From Desulfobacteraceae bacterium (GTDB lineage Bacteria > Desulfobacterota > Desulfobacteria > Desulfobacterales > SURF-15), in the NCBI GenBank assembly GCA_003599475.1, contig QZKK01000265.1, positions 1 to 25,415 of the forward strand: DNA of 25,415 nt, in the 5' to 3' direction. The first letter of the stretch is position 1; each line of letters starts with the position of its first letter. This document shows positions 1 through 7,215 of this stretch, in pieces. Made by a program: the position numbers and the translations under genes. The notes under the pieces were generated by a model. That model saw only the letters and a list, made by a program, of their open reading frames with translations, made no database searches and was not told the origin of the DNA.

Positions 1-2
1 GA

Positions 3-1049
3 TTATTTTTTCGCTTCCGGCGGAATGAGATTGTCGGGTACCTTGACTCCCTTTTCCTTGTAATATTTATAGGCACCGGCGTGCAGCGGAACCGTCATCC
101 CCAGCAGAGCTGTTTCCATTTTTACGTTTTCACCCTGCTTGTGGACATTTGCAAGAAGCGTCGCACAGCTCACTTTGTCCTTCTGTGCTGTGTCATGGAG
201 CAGCGGAGTGGCTTCCCAGAAGTTGTAAGTGACGTCATAGACGTCTTTTTCAGTCACATCGGCCGATGTCACCCAGAGGGCGATGATGCCGATGGTTTTT
301 ACTTCATTCGGCTGATGCTGATAAATTTTGGCAGGAATGGTCACCGGTGCGTAGTACGGATATTTTTGGCCGATCTTCTTTGTCAGATCCTCCGGAAAAT
401 CGAGAAAGACCACCTCTTTTGTTGTGGCGATTTCGATCATATTCGCATTGGGGACACCCGATGTCCAGATGACCGCATCGGCCTGTTCGTCCTGAAGGCG
501 CTGGACCGCCGTCGCGTAATAGACGAACACCGGTTCGATATCGTTGTAGGACAACCCCATCGTATCCAGAATTCTCCGGCTGTCAAATTCCGTGCCGCTC
601 CCCTTGTCGCCGACGATGATCCGTTTCCCCTTGAAGTCGTGAACGGTTTTGATGCCTGATTTTTTCAGAGCAACGAAATGGGTCGTCTCCGGATACATGG
701 AGGCGATTCCTCTGAGCTTCGGAACCGGCGGGGTCTTCCAGGATTCCTTGTCGCCGGTCCAAGCCGCAAGGGCCACATTGTTCTGGGCCAGTCCGGATTC
801 CACTTCGTTCCGGGCAATCAGGTTGACGTTGGCTGCGGAGGCGTTTCCGCTCTGAGCGGTTACGATCATGTCCGCGATCTTACTGCTCAGGCATTGGGCG
901 CTCGCCCCTCCCAGGGGATAATAGACGCCGCCCGTGCCGCCGGTCGCAATCCCGAAAAACCGTTTCTTCTGTGCATCCGCCGAACCCGCCAGAGCGAAAA
1001 CAAGAGCAAGTACTGATAGAATCGTCAGGAATGGAACTCTTCTTTTCAT
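3..1049 (-). CDS. TAXI family TRAP transporter solute-binding protein
   Basis: This is a complete 348-residue periplasmic substrate-binding subunit of a TRAP transporter of the TAXI type. These proteins capture small organic acids or amino acids and pass them to a fused TRAP membrane permease. The first 26 residues form a signal peptide ending in Ala-Asp-Ala before QKKRF. The mature protein opens with the family hallmark FGIATGGTGGVYYPLGGA, followed by the usual AQSGNASAANVNLI stretch and the GDKGSGTEFDSRRIL segment. The start is supported by a strong ribosome site (GAGGAGGT about 8 bases upstream on the minus strand). The stop codon sits at the left window edge, so the permease gene expected downstream would lie outside the window. 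It is transcribed away from every other gene here, so it is probably unrelated to the polysaccharide locus. The substrate cannot be read from sequence. Confidence 0.93.
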   Translation of the reverse strand: MKRRVPFLTILSVLALVFALAGSADAQKKRFFGIATGGTGGVYYPLGGASAQCLSSKIADMIVTAQSGNASAANVNLIARNEVESGLAQNNVALAAWTGDKESWKTPPVPKLRGIASMYPETTHFVALKKSGIKTVHDFKGKRIIVGDKGSGTEFDSRRILDTMGLSYNDIEPVFVYYATAVQRLQDEQADAVIWTSGVPNANMIEIATTKEVVFLDFPEDLTKKIGQKYPYYAPVTIPAKIYQHQPNEVKTIGIIALWVTSADVTEKDVYDVTYNFWEATPLLHDTAQKDKVSCATLLANVHKQGENVKMETALLGMTVPLHAGAYKYYKEKGVKVPDNLIPPEAKK

Positions 1050-1393
1050 CGCTTGTACCTCCTCGTTTGGAATGGTTGTAGAAATTGCCGGGAAAATCGT
1101 TTACGTGCGCAGCTTCTCAGATACTGCGCCGCTGCGGGATTGTCAAGTATGTCGTTGTCCGGATCATTTGAAGAGGCCATCCGGCTTCCGCCGGTTCGAA
1201 TCCTACTCCTAAAACGGGATCAAAATTCCTGATCCTACCCAGCCGGAAATACGACTTTTTCCCCATTGTGAACGGAATGCCGGATTCATAGTATCAGAGA
1301 CGCAAAAGGGCATCGGCTCTTTGATGCTACGCAGGATGGTTATTCTTGCGGCAAATTTGGAAGTCGTGGCACAAACGAACAATGGAGGTGTAA
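1050..1393. other. divergent intergenic region, no gene seen
   Basis: This 344-base spacer separates two divergently transcribed genes and must hold both promoters. I see no convincing -35/-10 pair. Two small dyads are visible: CCGGC/GCCGG at 1181-1185 and 1190-1194 with a four-base loop, and GGATCA/TGATCC at 1217-1222 and 1230-1235 with a seven-base loop. Neither is followed directly by a T-run. Both gene-proximal ribosome sites are good (reverse strand near 1060; GGAGGTG near 1384). Confidence 0.5.
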
Positions 1394-2080
1394 ATGAAAA
1401 GGACAGGAATTGCAGCGGTTTTAATGACAATCATGTTTGTTTCGGCAACCGCGTTTGCCGCCGGCACAGAAACCCAGCAGTCGACGGATCAGAGCCAGAC
1501 GGTCCCCGGCATTCAAAGCCAGGAGGCGGCTCCGGGAGCGCAGGATCAGACGATGAGCAAAGAGATGAGCAAAGATCAGACGATGAGCATGCGCTCCGAA
1601 TACAAGGCCAGTGAAATCCTGGACAAGAATCTCGTCAATGCACAGGGCGATGACCTGGGCAAGGTCGAGGATCTGATCGTCGGTCAGAATGGCGAGATCA
1701 GCCACCTGATCATCTCCCGCGGCGGTGTTCTCGGTATGGGAGAGGACCTCATCCCGATCCCGTGGTCCAGTGCCCAGGCAAACTTTCAGGACGACAAGCT
1801 GATGGTGAATCTGGATAAAGCGAAGCTGGAGCAGGCGCCGAGCTTCAAGGCCGACAACTGGGACGAGTTCTTCTCTCCGGGATACCAGGAAAACGTACGC
1901 GCATTTTACGGTGAAGAAGGGGCCGCAGGGACGCAGCCGAGCCTGGAATCAACCCCCGGCAGCCAGCTTCCGGGTACGGAAACCACCCCCGGGGCGACAG
2001 GCAGCGACTCTGGATCATCGGGTGCAGCGACTTCCCCTGAATCAGGAACCCAGCCGGAAACAGCCCCGAAGACGCAGTAA
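1394..2080 (+). CDS. secreted PRC-barrel domain protein
   Basis: A 228-residue exported protein. A signal peptide covers about residues 1-23 (hydrophobic core VLMTIMFVSATAFA, cleavage after Ala-Phe-Ala). A Gln/Met/Ser-rich linker follows, then one PRC-barrel domain at about residues 71-145: YKASEILDKNLVNAQGDDLG leads into KVEDLIVGQNGEISHLIISR. This is the beta-barrel fold first seen in the photosynthetic reaction centre H subunit and RimM. The last ~50 residues are a low-complexity Pro/Thr/Ser/Gly/Glu tail. Proteins of this layout are common in proteobacteria; a stress or envelope role is often suggested but not established. The start is fixed by GGAGGTG five bases upstream. A strong terminator lies about 100 bases after the stop, so it appears to be a single-gene transcript. 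Confidence 0.85.
   Translation: MKRTGIAAVLMTIMFVSATAFAAGTETQQSTDQSQTVPGIQSQEAAPGAQDQTMSKEMSKDQTMSMRSEYKASEILDKNLVNAQGDDLGKVEDLIVGQNGEISHLIISRGGVLGMGEDLIPIPWSSAQANFQDDKLMVNLDKAKLEQAPSFKADNWDEFFSPGYQENVRAFYGEEGAAGTQPSLESTPGSQLPGTETTPGATGSDSGSSGAATSPESGTQPETAPKTQ
1544..1589 (+). repeat. 16-base direct repeat inside the PRC-barrel gene
   Basis: GATCAGACGATGAGCA occurs at 1544-1559 and again at 1574-1589, a 30-base period. It encodes the repeated peptide DQTMSK..DQTMSM in the linker before the barrel domain. It looks like a local slippage duplication in a low-complexity linker. Confidence 0.7.
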
Positions 2081-2178
2081 CCAGAATCGACAGAAAAAAC
2101 AGGTCAGGCCGCAGATGCCAGGATTGAAAGCAAAGGATTCGGCCTTACAACTGGTTTGAAAATCCGTCACGACTTCAC

Positions 2179-2219
2179 CCCCTCCCGGCGAAATCATCGC
2201 CGGGAGGGGTTCCTTTTTT
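2179..2219 (+). terminator. intrinsic terminator after the PRC-barrel gene
   Basis: A perfect 12-bp GC-rich stem pairs 2179-2190 (CCCCTCCCGGCG) with 2198-2209 (CGCCGGGAGGGG) around the loop AAATCAT. It is followed by TTCC and six T residues at 2214-2219. This is a textbook rho-independent terminator, isolating the left genes from the polysaccharide operon. Confidence 0.93.
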
Positions 2220-2999
2220 GCCCGTATGTCAGTGGATCCGCTTCATCCCACGGAGATAGGGTTAAATACGTATCGTAAACGAGTCCCCGGCGAGGCGCCC
2301 GAACCCATAAAAACTCCGAGAGCCTGAGAGTCGTATGCGGGTTTGTTCCGGAGCCCCCACCCAGTCATAATCTCGCCGTTCGAACGCCGGTACCCCCCTT
2401 CATTTTTCCGCAATATGCGCCGTTTGGAATTTTTCCTGTGCATACCAATACCCAATCGATAAGGGTATTTACCTACTTTTCAGACGACCGCCTCAGCTTT
2501 GGGTTCGCCTCTAAAGCCCTGTTATTTCTCTTTGATTTTAACCGGAACAGTGGAAATTCTTCCGCTCTTTGGAACACAGCGGAATATAGGTTTGAAAACC
2601 ATTCAGGATAAGGTACTTACCCCATTTCCCGCTTATGAGGTGGAGCTATATAGTTCAGTATAAGTTTTACGCATCATACTTTCTAATTCGTATCAGATCC
2701 TACGTATCGGGTAAATGAACAGTGAAGGTTAAGAGAGAATTTCTGGGTCGAATATTTTGTCACCGAGTCGGTGAGCACGGACTTTGTCTTCTCTCGGATT
2801 CGATATGTTTTTCCAACTACATGATAAATGCATGAACAATACAGTGTTCGCCCCATTTCTACAATCTATGTTCGGTTCTATTTTGCAAGCACAGATGAAG
2901 AAATGAGGGACGATGAAGCGTTAGCGACATTTGACTAGACAATCGGCTACAAGACTTTCAAACCAGCGAGTGGTTCCATAGACAAGGGGGAGAACAGCA
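2220..2999. other. long gene-free leader upstream of the polysaccharide operon
   Basis: About 780 bases with no plausible coding region; the few short open frames have no ribosome site or recognisable domain. The stretch from about 2400 on is visibly more AT-rich than the surrounding genes. Three dyads stand out. AATACCC (2447-2453) pairs with GGGTATT (2463-2469). TTCCGCT (2560-2566) pairs with AGCGGAA (2578-2584). There is also a perfect palindrome at 2760-2774. I could not identify a convincing sigma70 or sigma54 promoter by eye, although the operon promoter must lie here. No known riboswitch class was recognised. Confidence 0.6.
2760..2774. promoter_or_regulatory. perfect 15-base palindrome, candidate operator
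   Basis: TCACCGA and TCGGTGA face each other around a single central G. The site lies about 225 bases before the first gene of the polysaccharide operon, in AT-rich DNA. A symmetric 7-1-7 site of this kind suits a dimeric regulator, but no regulator gene is nearby and no second copy was seen, so the operator role is inferred only. Confidence 0.35.
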
Positions 3000-4481
3000 A
3001 TGGAAGCACGAGATCCTGCACGGGTGTCCCTTAGGGGTGTTTTTAAAATTATCTTTAAACGGAAGCACTCGATCCTGTTATTCTTCTTCACTACCGTGGC
3101 GGCCGCAGCGGCCGCAGCATTCATTATTAAACCCACCTATGAGTCTTCGGCGCAAATCCTGGTGAAGGTTGGCCGTGAAAGCGTCTATATGCCTACGATG
3201 GCAAAGGGTACCCCGATCATCAATATGAACCGCCAGGAGGAGCAGATCAACTCCGAAATCGAGATCCTGAAGAGCATGTCCCTCGCCGAAAAAGTGGTCG
3301 CCTCTCTGGGTGCGAAGACGATATATCCGGACATCGAGGCTGAGGCCGTATCGGATGAGGATACGGGCGGTTCGCCGGAGCAGAAAGCAGTCATTAAATT
3401 CCTGAAGAACCTCAGTGTCTGGGGTGTCAGAAAATCCAATGTCATCGCGGTGCGTTTCGTACACCACGACCGGCATTTGGCAGCCAAGGTGCTCAATACG
3501 ATGGTCAAGGAATATCTGGAGCGCCATCTTGTCGTTCACAAGACCCCTCAGTCCCTGGATTTCTTTCAACGCCAATCCGAAATCCTGCAAAGCAGACTCT
3601 CGCGTTCCGAAGCCACGCTTCAGGCGCTCAAGCAGCAACACGACGTCACGGAGCTCAAGGAGCAGCAGAATCTACTGCTCCGGCAGGTGGCCGATGCACG
3701 TGCGGCCTTGAATACAGCCCTCACAGAGGAAGCGGAAATCCAGAACCGGATTCAGCTTCTCGCCACGCAACTGGATTCCGTTCCTCAAAATATCGCCCAG
3801 GGGGAAGAGGTGAATCAGAACCCCTACCTGATCAGCACACTCGAAACCCGGCTGATGGAACTAAAGCTCAAGGAAAAGGATCTTCTTTCAAAATACACCG
3901 ATGAAAGCCGGCTGGTTCAGAGCGTAAAAGACGAGATCGCGATGGTTGAAAAGAAATTGAACGAGCAGGAGGCAAAAAGATACGACAACAAGCGCTCCGG
4001 GATCAATCCGGTCCACCAGACCCTTCAGCAGGAGCTTTTGCGCGGCAGGGCGGACCTGAAAGCAGTCAAGGCCAAAATCGCCAGCCAAACCGATCAGCTT
4101 GCCAGTTACCGCAACGAGCTCGACGAGCTGGATAAAATAGAGGTCACCTATAACCAAATGAGGCAGGAGGTCGAGCAAGATCGGCAAAATCACCAACTCT
4201 ATCTCTCCAAATATGAAGAATCCCGCATCTCGGACGCCATGGATTCAGAAAAGATTACAAGCGTCAGCCTGGCGGAACCGGCGCACGTTCCGCTGAAGCC
4301 GGTAAGCCCGAACAAAACCTTATATCTTGCACTGGCCTTGCTCCTGGGATCTTTGGGCGGGCTGACATTTGCCTTCTTGGCCGAACTGCTGGATGACCGG
4401 TTGGAAGATATCGACGAGATCGAAGCGGTTCTGCAGCTTCCGGTCCTCGCTTCGATTCCGGAAATGGCCAAAAACAGCTAA
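3000..4481 (+). CDS. Wzz/GumC-type polysaccharide co-polymerase (chain-length determinant)
   Basis: A 493-residue inner-membrane protein that sets polymer length and couples synthesis to export in Wzy-dependent exopolysaccharide systems. A short cytoplasmic N-terminus is followed by a first membrane helix at about residues 23-43 (very Ala-rich) and a Wzz domain that includes YESSAQILVKVG. Residues ~190-410 form a long periplasmic coiled coil rich in Gln, Leu and Glu. The Pro-rich LKPVSPNK motif precedes the second membrane helix at about residues 440-460, and a short cytoplasmic tail ends the protein. It lacks a C-terminal kinase domain; the separate P-loop protein two genes downstream would be its partner. 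The start has a GGGGGAG ribosome site. It heads the polysaccharide operon. Confidence 0.92.
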   Translation: MEARDPARVSLRGVFKIIFKRKHSILLFFFTTVAAAAAAAFIIKPTYESSAQILVKVGRESVYMPTMAKGTPIINMNRQEEQINSEIEILKSMSLAEKVVASLGAKTIYPDIEAEAVSDEDTGGSPEQKAVIKFLKNLSVWGVRKSNVIAVRFVHHDRHLAAKVLNTMVKEYLERHLVVHKTPQSLDFFQRQSEILQSRLSRSEATLQALKQQHDVTELKEQQNLLLRQVADARAALNTALTEEAEIQNRIQLLATQLDSVPQNIAQGEEVNQNPYLISTLETRLMELKLKEKDLLSKYTDESRLVQSVKDEIAMVEKKLNEQEAKRYDNKRSGINPVHQTLQQELLRGRADLKAVKAKIASQTDQLASYRNELDELDKIEVTYNQMRQEVEQDRQNHQLYLSKYEESRISDAMDSEKITSVSLAEPAHVPLKPVSPNKTLYLALALLLGSLGGLTFAFLAELLDDRLEDIDEIEAVLQLPVLASIPEMAKNS

Positions 4482-4497
4482 CCCAAAAACAGCTAAC
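4468..4497 (+). repeat. 15-base tandem duplication across the co-polymerase stop codon
   Basis: CCAAAAACAGCTAAC at 4468-4482 is followed directly by the same 15 bases at 4483-4497. The unit contains the stop codon TAA of the upstream gene, so the stop is duplicated in the spacer. This looks like a recent tandem slippage event with no effect on the protein. Confidence 0.85.
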
Positions 4498-4515
4498 CGA
4501 TAGGATGGATGAAGG

Positions 4516-5343
4516 ATGTACTGCGAACATTTCGGATTCTCGGAAAAGCCATTCAATGTAACCCCCGACCCGCGTTTCCTCTATCTGACAAACGGGCACA
4601 GGGAGGCGCTGGCTTCCATCCTCTATGGAATCGGCGAGCGACGCGGCTTTATCACAATCATCGGAGAAGTAGGCACCGGGAAAACCACCCTGCTCAACGC
4701 GGCCATCGACCGATTGGATGAAAAGACCAAGTGGGCTCACATATTCAATACCAATCTGCCGTACGGCCATATCCTTGTGATGATCCTGGACGAGCTGAAT
4801 CTTCTGAAGCCGACGGGCAAGTTGACCCAGTTTACCGCTCTGCGGCGCCTGAACAACTTTGCCATCCAGCAGGCGGCCAAAGGCGGCAATGTCGTGATCA
4901 TCGTAGACGAGGCTCAAAACTTAAGCGATACAGCCATCGAGAACCTGCGGCTCCTTTCCAACCTGGAAGATCGCCGGAACAAGCTCATCCAGATCGTTCT
5001 CGCCGGCCAGCCGGAGCTGGAAGCCAAATTGAGCCGCCACCACATGCGCCAGTTCGTGCAGCGCATCAGCCTGAAACGAAAAATCGCCACGATGGATAAA
5101 AAGGATACGTACGCCTACGTCAATCACCGGCTGGACCTTGTCAATTACGAGGGACCGAAGCTTTTCAAGAGGAGCGCCTTGAGACAGATCTGGAAGTTTT
5201 CCCAGGGAACCCCTCGCAAGATAAACATTCTCTGCGACAACGCCTTGCTGATCGCATTCGGGATGAATTCACGGGTGGTCAAAAAGTCTGTGGTCAAGGA
5301 AGCGATTAAAGATTTGAACGGCAATGGCTTTCATCGGAATTAA
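4516..5343 (+). CDS. ExeA/GspA-like AAA ATPase of the polysaccharide export system
   Basis: A 275-residue AAA-type ATPase. The N-terminus (MYCEHFGFSEKPFNVTPDPR) is the classic ExeA opening and fixes the start. Walker A is GEVGTGKTT at residues 50-58. Walker B is VVIIVDEAQ at residues 126-134, and the sensor region FVQRISLKRKI with a helical lid follows. No membrane helix or peptidoglycan-binding domain follows the ATPase core, unlike full-length ExeA. Homologues sit beside Wzz and CpsD genes in exosortase/PEP-CTERM-type exopolysaccharide loci, where they are thought to energise assembly or export; the exact step is unknown. The gene begins 34 bases after the co-polymerase and is followed 26 bases later by the CpsD-like gene, consistent with one transcript. 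Confidence 0.9.
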   Translation: MYCEHFGFSEKPFNVTPDPRFLYLTNGHREALASILYGIGERRGFITIIGEVGTGKTTLLNAAIDRLDEKTKWAHIFNTNLPYGHILVMILDELNLLKPTGKLTQFTALRRLNNFAIQQAAKGGNVVIIVDEAQNLSDTAIENLRLLSNLEDRRNKLIQIVLAGQPELEAKLSRHHMRQFVQRISLKRKIATMDKKDTYAYVNHRLDLVNYEGPKLFKRSALRQIWKFSQGTPRKINILCDNALLIAFGMNSRVVKKSVVKEAIKDLNGNGFHRN

Positions 5344-5369
5344 TTGAAATTCCGACTAAAGGAAGGATC

Positions 5370-6113
5370 ATGGGTAGAACATTCGAAGCTCTGGAAAGAG
5401 CGAAAACAGAACTTAAAAGGGTCGAGTCTCCAGTGGTGGAGTCGCATGACCCGATGATTTTAACACCAACCAGGCGCTCCTCCATCCAGGTTGCACCCGG
5501 CCGGATTCATGACTTGAAATCCAGGATCTTGAGCCGTCAAAACGGAAGGCCGATCCGGACGATACTGCTCACCGGTACGGCGCAGGGCTCCGGCACCTCG
5601 ACCACGGCGGCGAGTCTGGCCACCTCCCTGGCATCGGATTTCAGGTATAGAGTGCTTCTTGTCGATGCCAATCTGAGGACACCGGGGTTGCATGAGGTCT
5701 TTCAAATCGAGCCGAGCGGAGGCATCTACGATGTCCTGACAAAAGAGGACAAACCCGCAGCGCAGTTTCAGAAGGTCGGGCCCGGAAAACTTTTTCTGAT
5801 GCCGAGCGGCGTCTATAAACCTGTAAGCAACGGCAATTTCAATACTCCCAGGTTCAACCTTTTCCTGGAAACCGCCCGAAAAAATTTCGATTATATCATC
5901 ATCGATTCCGCCCCTTTAAACGCTTTTCCGGACACCGAGGCCATCTGCGCCAAGGTGGACGGTGTCGTTCTTGTGATTACGTACGGTAAAACAAGGCGCC
6001 AAGTGGCCTTGCGCGGGAAAAGGATGCTGGAAGATGCAGGCGCGTTTCTTCTCGGAGTCGTGATCAACCGAAGGAAGTTCTACATACCGGACTGGCTTTA
6101 TAAGAGGCTCTAA
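5370..6113 (+). CDS. CpsD/CapB-like P-loop protein (tyrosine autokinase family) with altered Walker A
   Basis: A 247-residue cytoplasmic protein of the CpsD/Wzc kinase-domain family, which regulates polysaccharide polymerisation through ATP-dependent tyrosine autophosphorylation and contact with the Wzz protein. Walker A' is intact (VLLVDANLRTPGLHEVF) and so is Walker B (FDYIIIDSAPL). The Walker A loop reads TGTAQGSGTSTTAASLA at residues 68-84: the invariant P-loop lysine is threonine at position 76, and the usual Glu before it is Ser. The C-terminus has only two tyrosines (FYIPDWLYKRL), not the usual cluster. Catalysis is therefore doubtful, and the protein may be a non-kinase partner of the co-polymerase. 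It lies 26 bases after the AAA ATPase. The ribosome site AAGGA precedes the start. Confidence 0.88.
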   Translation: MGRTFEALERAKTELKRVESPVVESHDPMILTPTRRSSIQVAPGRIHDLKSRILSRQNGRPIRTILLTGTAQGSGTSTTAASLATSLASDFRYRVLLVDANLRTPGLHEVFQIEPSGGIYDVLTKEDKPAAQFQKVGPGKLFLMPSGVYKPVSNGNFNTPRFNLFLETARKNFDYIIIDSAPLNAFPDTEAICAKVDGVVLVITYGKTRRQVALRGKRMLEDAGAFLLGVVINRRKFYIPDWLYKRL

Positions 6114-6221
6114 TTAACAACCCAGAGAAGACAGAGAATCGGCATTCCGGGATTGCCGCTCCCGAACGGAACAAAGGAGATCACTCTAGGGCTCTGTGGG
6201 AATCGAAGAAGGGGATGAAAA

Positions 6222-6938
6222 ATGGAAACAAAAAGAAAGTTCGTCGTCAGCTCGGCTCTGTTGGCAATGGTAGTTCTGCTTTCTGCCTGTGCATCGTATA
6301 CGGCGATGGAACCTGTTTCGATCGCGCAGGCGCCTTTACCCAAACCGTCCGCGGAATATGTCATCCTGCCGGGCGATCAGTTGGAAGTCAAATTCTTCTA
6401 CAACCCCGAACTCAATGAATTGGTCACCGTTCGCCCCGACGGAATAATCGCGGTCCAGCTCCTCGATAATGTGAAGGCTGCGGGAAAAACGCCTTCCCAA
6501 CTGGACAACGAACTGACCCAGCTCTATTCCAAGGAGTTGAGAAAACCGGAGGTAACCGTTCTTGTCCGCTCGTTTTCCGGACATCAGATCTTTGTGGGCG
6601 GAGAAGTTGACACCCAGGGGATCATCGAGATGCGGTCCGGCTTGACACCGCTTCAGGCGGTCGTTCAGGCGGGAGGATTCCTGGAGACGGCCCAGCCGTC
6701 CGAGGCGCTCGTCATTCGAAAAGGAGAGGACAACCGTCCCGTACCGATTCGAGTCGATCTGGCAAGCGCGATGTATGCAGGCGGCGATGCCTCTAATTTC
6801 GAACTCATGCCGAATGACATCGTCTATGTGCCGAAATCCGCGATTGCCAAGGCAAACAAGTTCGTCAACCAGTACATCGAACAACTCCTGCTCTTCCGAG
6901 GGGTAAGTTTCGGATTCGCGTACGACATCAACAATTAG
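6222..6938 (+). CDS. polysaccharide export outer-membrane lipoprotein (Wza/GumB-like)
   Basis: A 238-residue secreted lipoprotein forming the outer-membrane exit channel for the polymer. A lipoprotein signal ends in the lipobox Leu-Ser-Ala-Cys with Cys23 as the acylated residue. A Poly_export domain spans about residues 44-122 (YVILPGDQLEVKFFYNPEL and VRPDGIIAVQLL). One SLBB domain follows at about residues 125-205 (FVGGEVDTQGIIEM to FELMPNDIVYVPKS). The last ~30 residues could form the membrane-spanning helix. It is shorter than E. coli Wza (about 380 residues), having one SLBB repeat, as in GumB-like exporters. The start at 6222 is chosen for the AAGGGG ribosome site. Confidence 0.92.
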   Translation: METKRKFVVSSALLAMVVLLSACASYTAMEPVSIAQAPLPKPSAEYVILPGDQLEVKFFYNPELNELVTVRPDGIIAVQLLDNVKAAGKTPSQLDNELTQLYSKELRKPEVTVLVRSFSGHQIFVGGEVDTQGIIEMRSGLTPLQAVVQAGGFLETAQPSEALVIRKGEDNRPVPIRVDLASAMYAGGDASNFELMPNDIVYVPKSAIAKANKFVNQYIEQLLLFRGVSFGFAYDINN

Positions 6939-7051
6939 AGGCTCGAAGCGAAAGAGATCGAATTTTCTATAAACCTTTAGACCTTCGAGAAATCGCATGA
7001 ACGGTAAGCGGTTTCTGCGAAGCGGGCCTGACCCAAGTTCGAGCGTGAGAA

Positions 7052-7105
7052 ATCGGCTGGAGCCGATCGCATTGTAGATTGCATCCGGATAGAGAGGATG
7101 TAATC
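7052..7105 (+). other. paired hairpins in the leader of the initiating transferase gene
   Basis: Two stems lie back to back between the export lipoprotein and the transferase. ATCGGCT (7052-7058) pairs perfectly with AGCCGAT (7061-7067). GATTGCATCC (7077-7086) pairs with GGATGTAATC (7096-7105) with one G-U wobble and a nine-base loop. Neither has a T-run, so they are not simple terminators. They could shape mRNA stability or translation of the next gene. Confidence 0.4.
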
Positions 7106-7215
7106 GACCAGGCGGAGCTATGCAGAGGAAAGTACTCAGTTCAGCGCTCATCGGGTTACAGATACCCGTAGAACAATGCATCACGAAACGGGAGAGAGGG
7201 CAGAGAGCGAATAAA

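Noticed and set aside
1193..1214. GGTTCGAATCCTACTCC, which looks like a tRNA T-loop and 3' end (possible tRNA gene or attachment-site remnant)
   Set aside because: The bases either side of TTCGAAT do not form a T-stem, and no matching acceptor strand, D-arm or anticodon arm is found upstream.
2296..2356. Segment with GAGAGTCGTATGCGGG, loosely reminiscent of group II intron or leader RNA structure
   Set aside because: Only a short resemblance; no intron domain V, no reverse transcriptase and no clear covariation-ready fold were seen.
2243..2455. 70-codon minus-strand frame in the leader region
   Set aside because: No ribosome site, no recognisable motif, and it overlaps the inverted repeats of a non-coding leader.
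2870..2890. Possible sigma54 promoter (GG and GC elements near TTTTGCA)
   Set aside because: The spacing between the GG and GC pairs is nine bases rather than ten and the -24 element is poor.
7120..7215. Longer start for the phosphoglycosyl transferase
   Set aside because: The extra 32 residues look unlike the family and GGAG lies only two bases from that ATG; kept as an alternative only.
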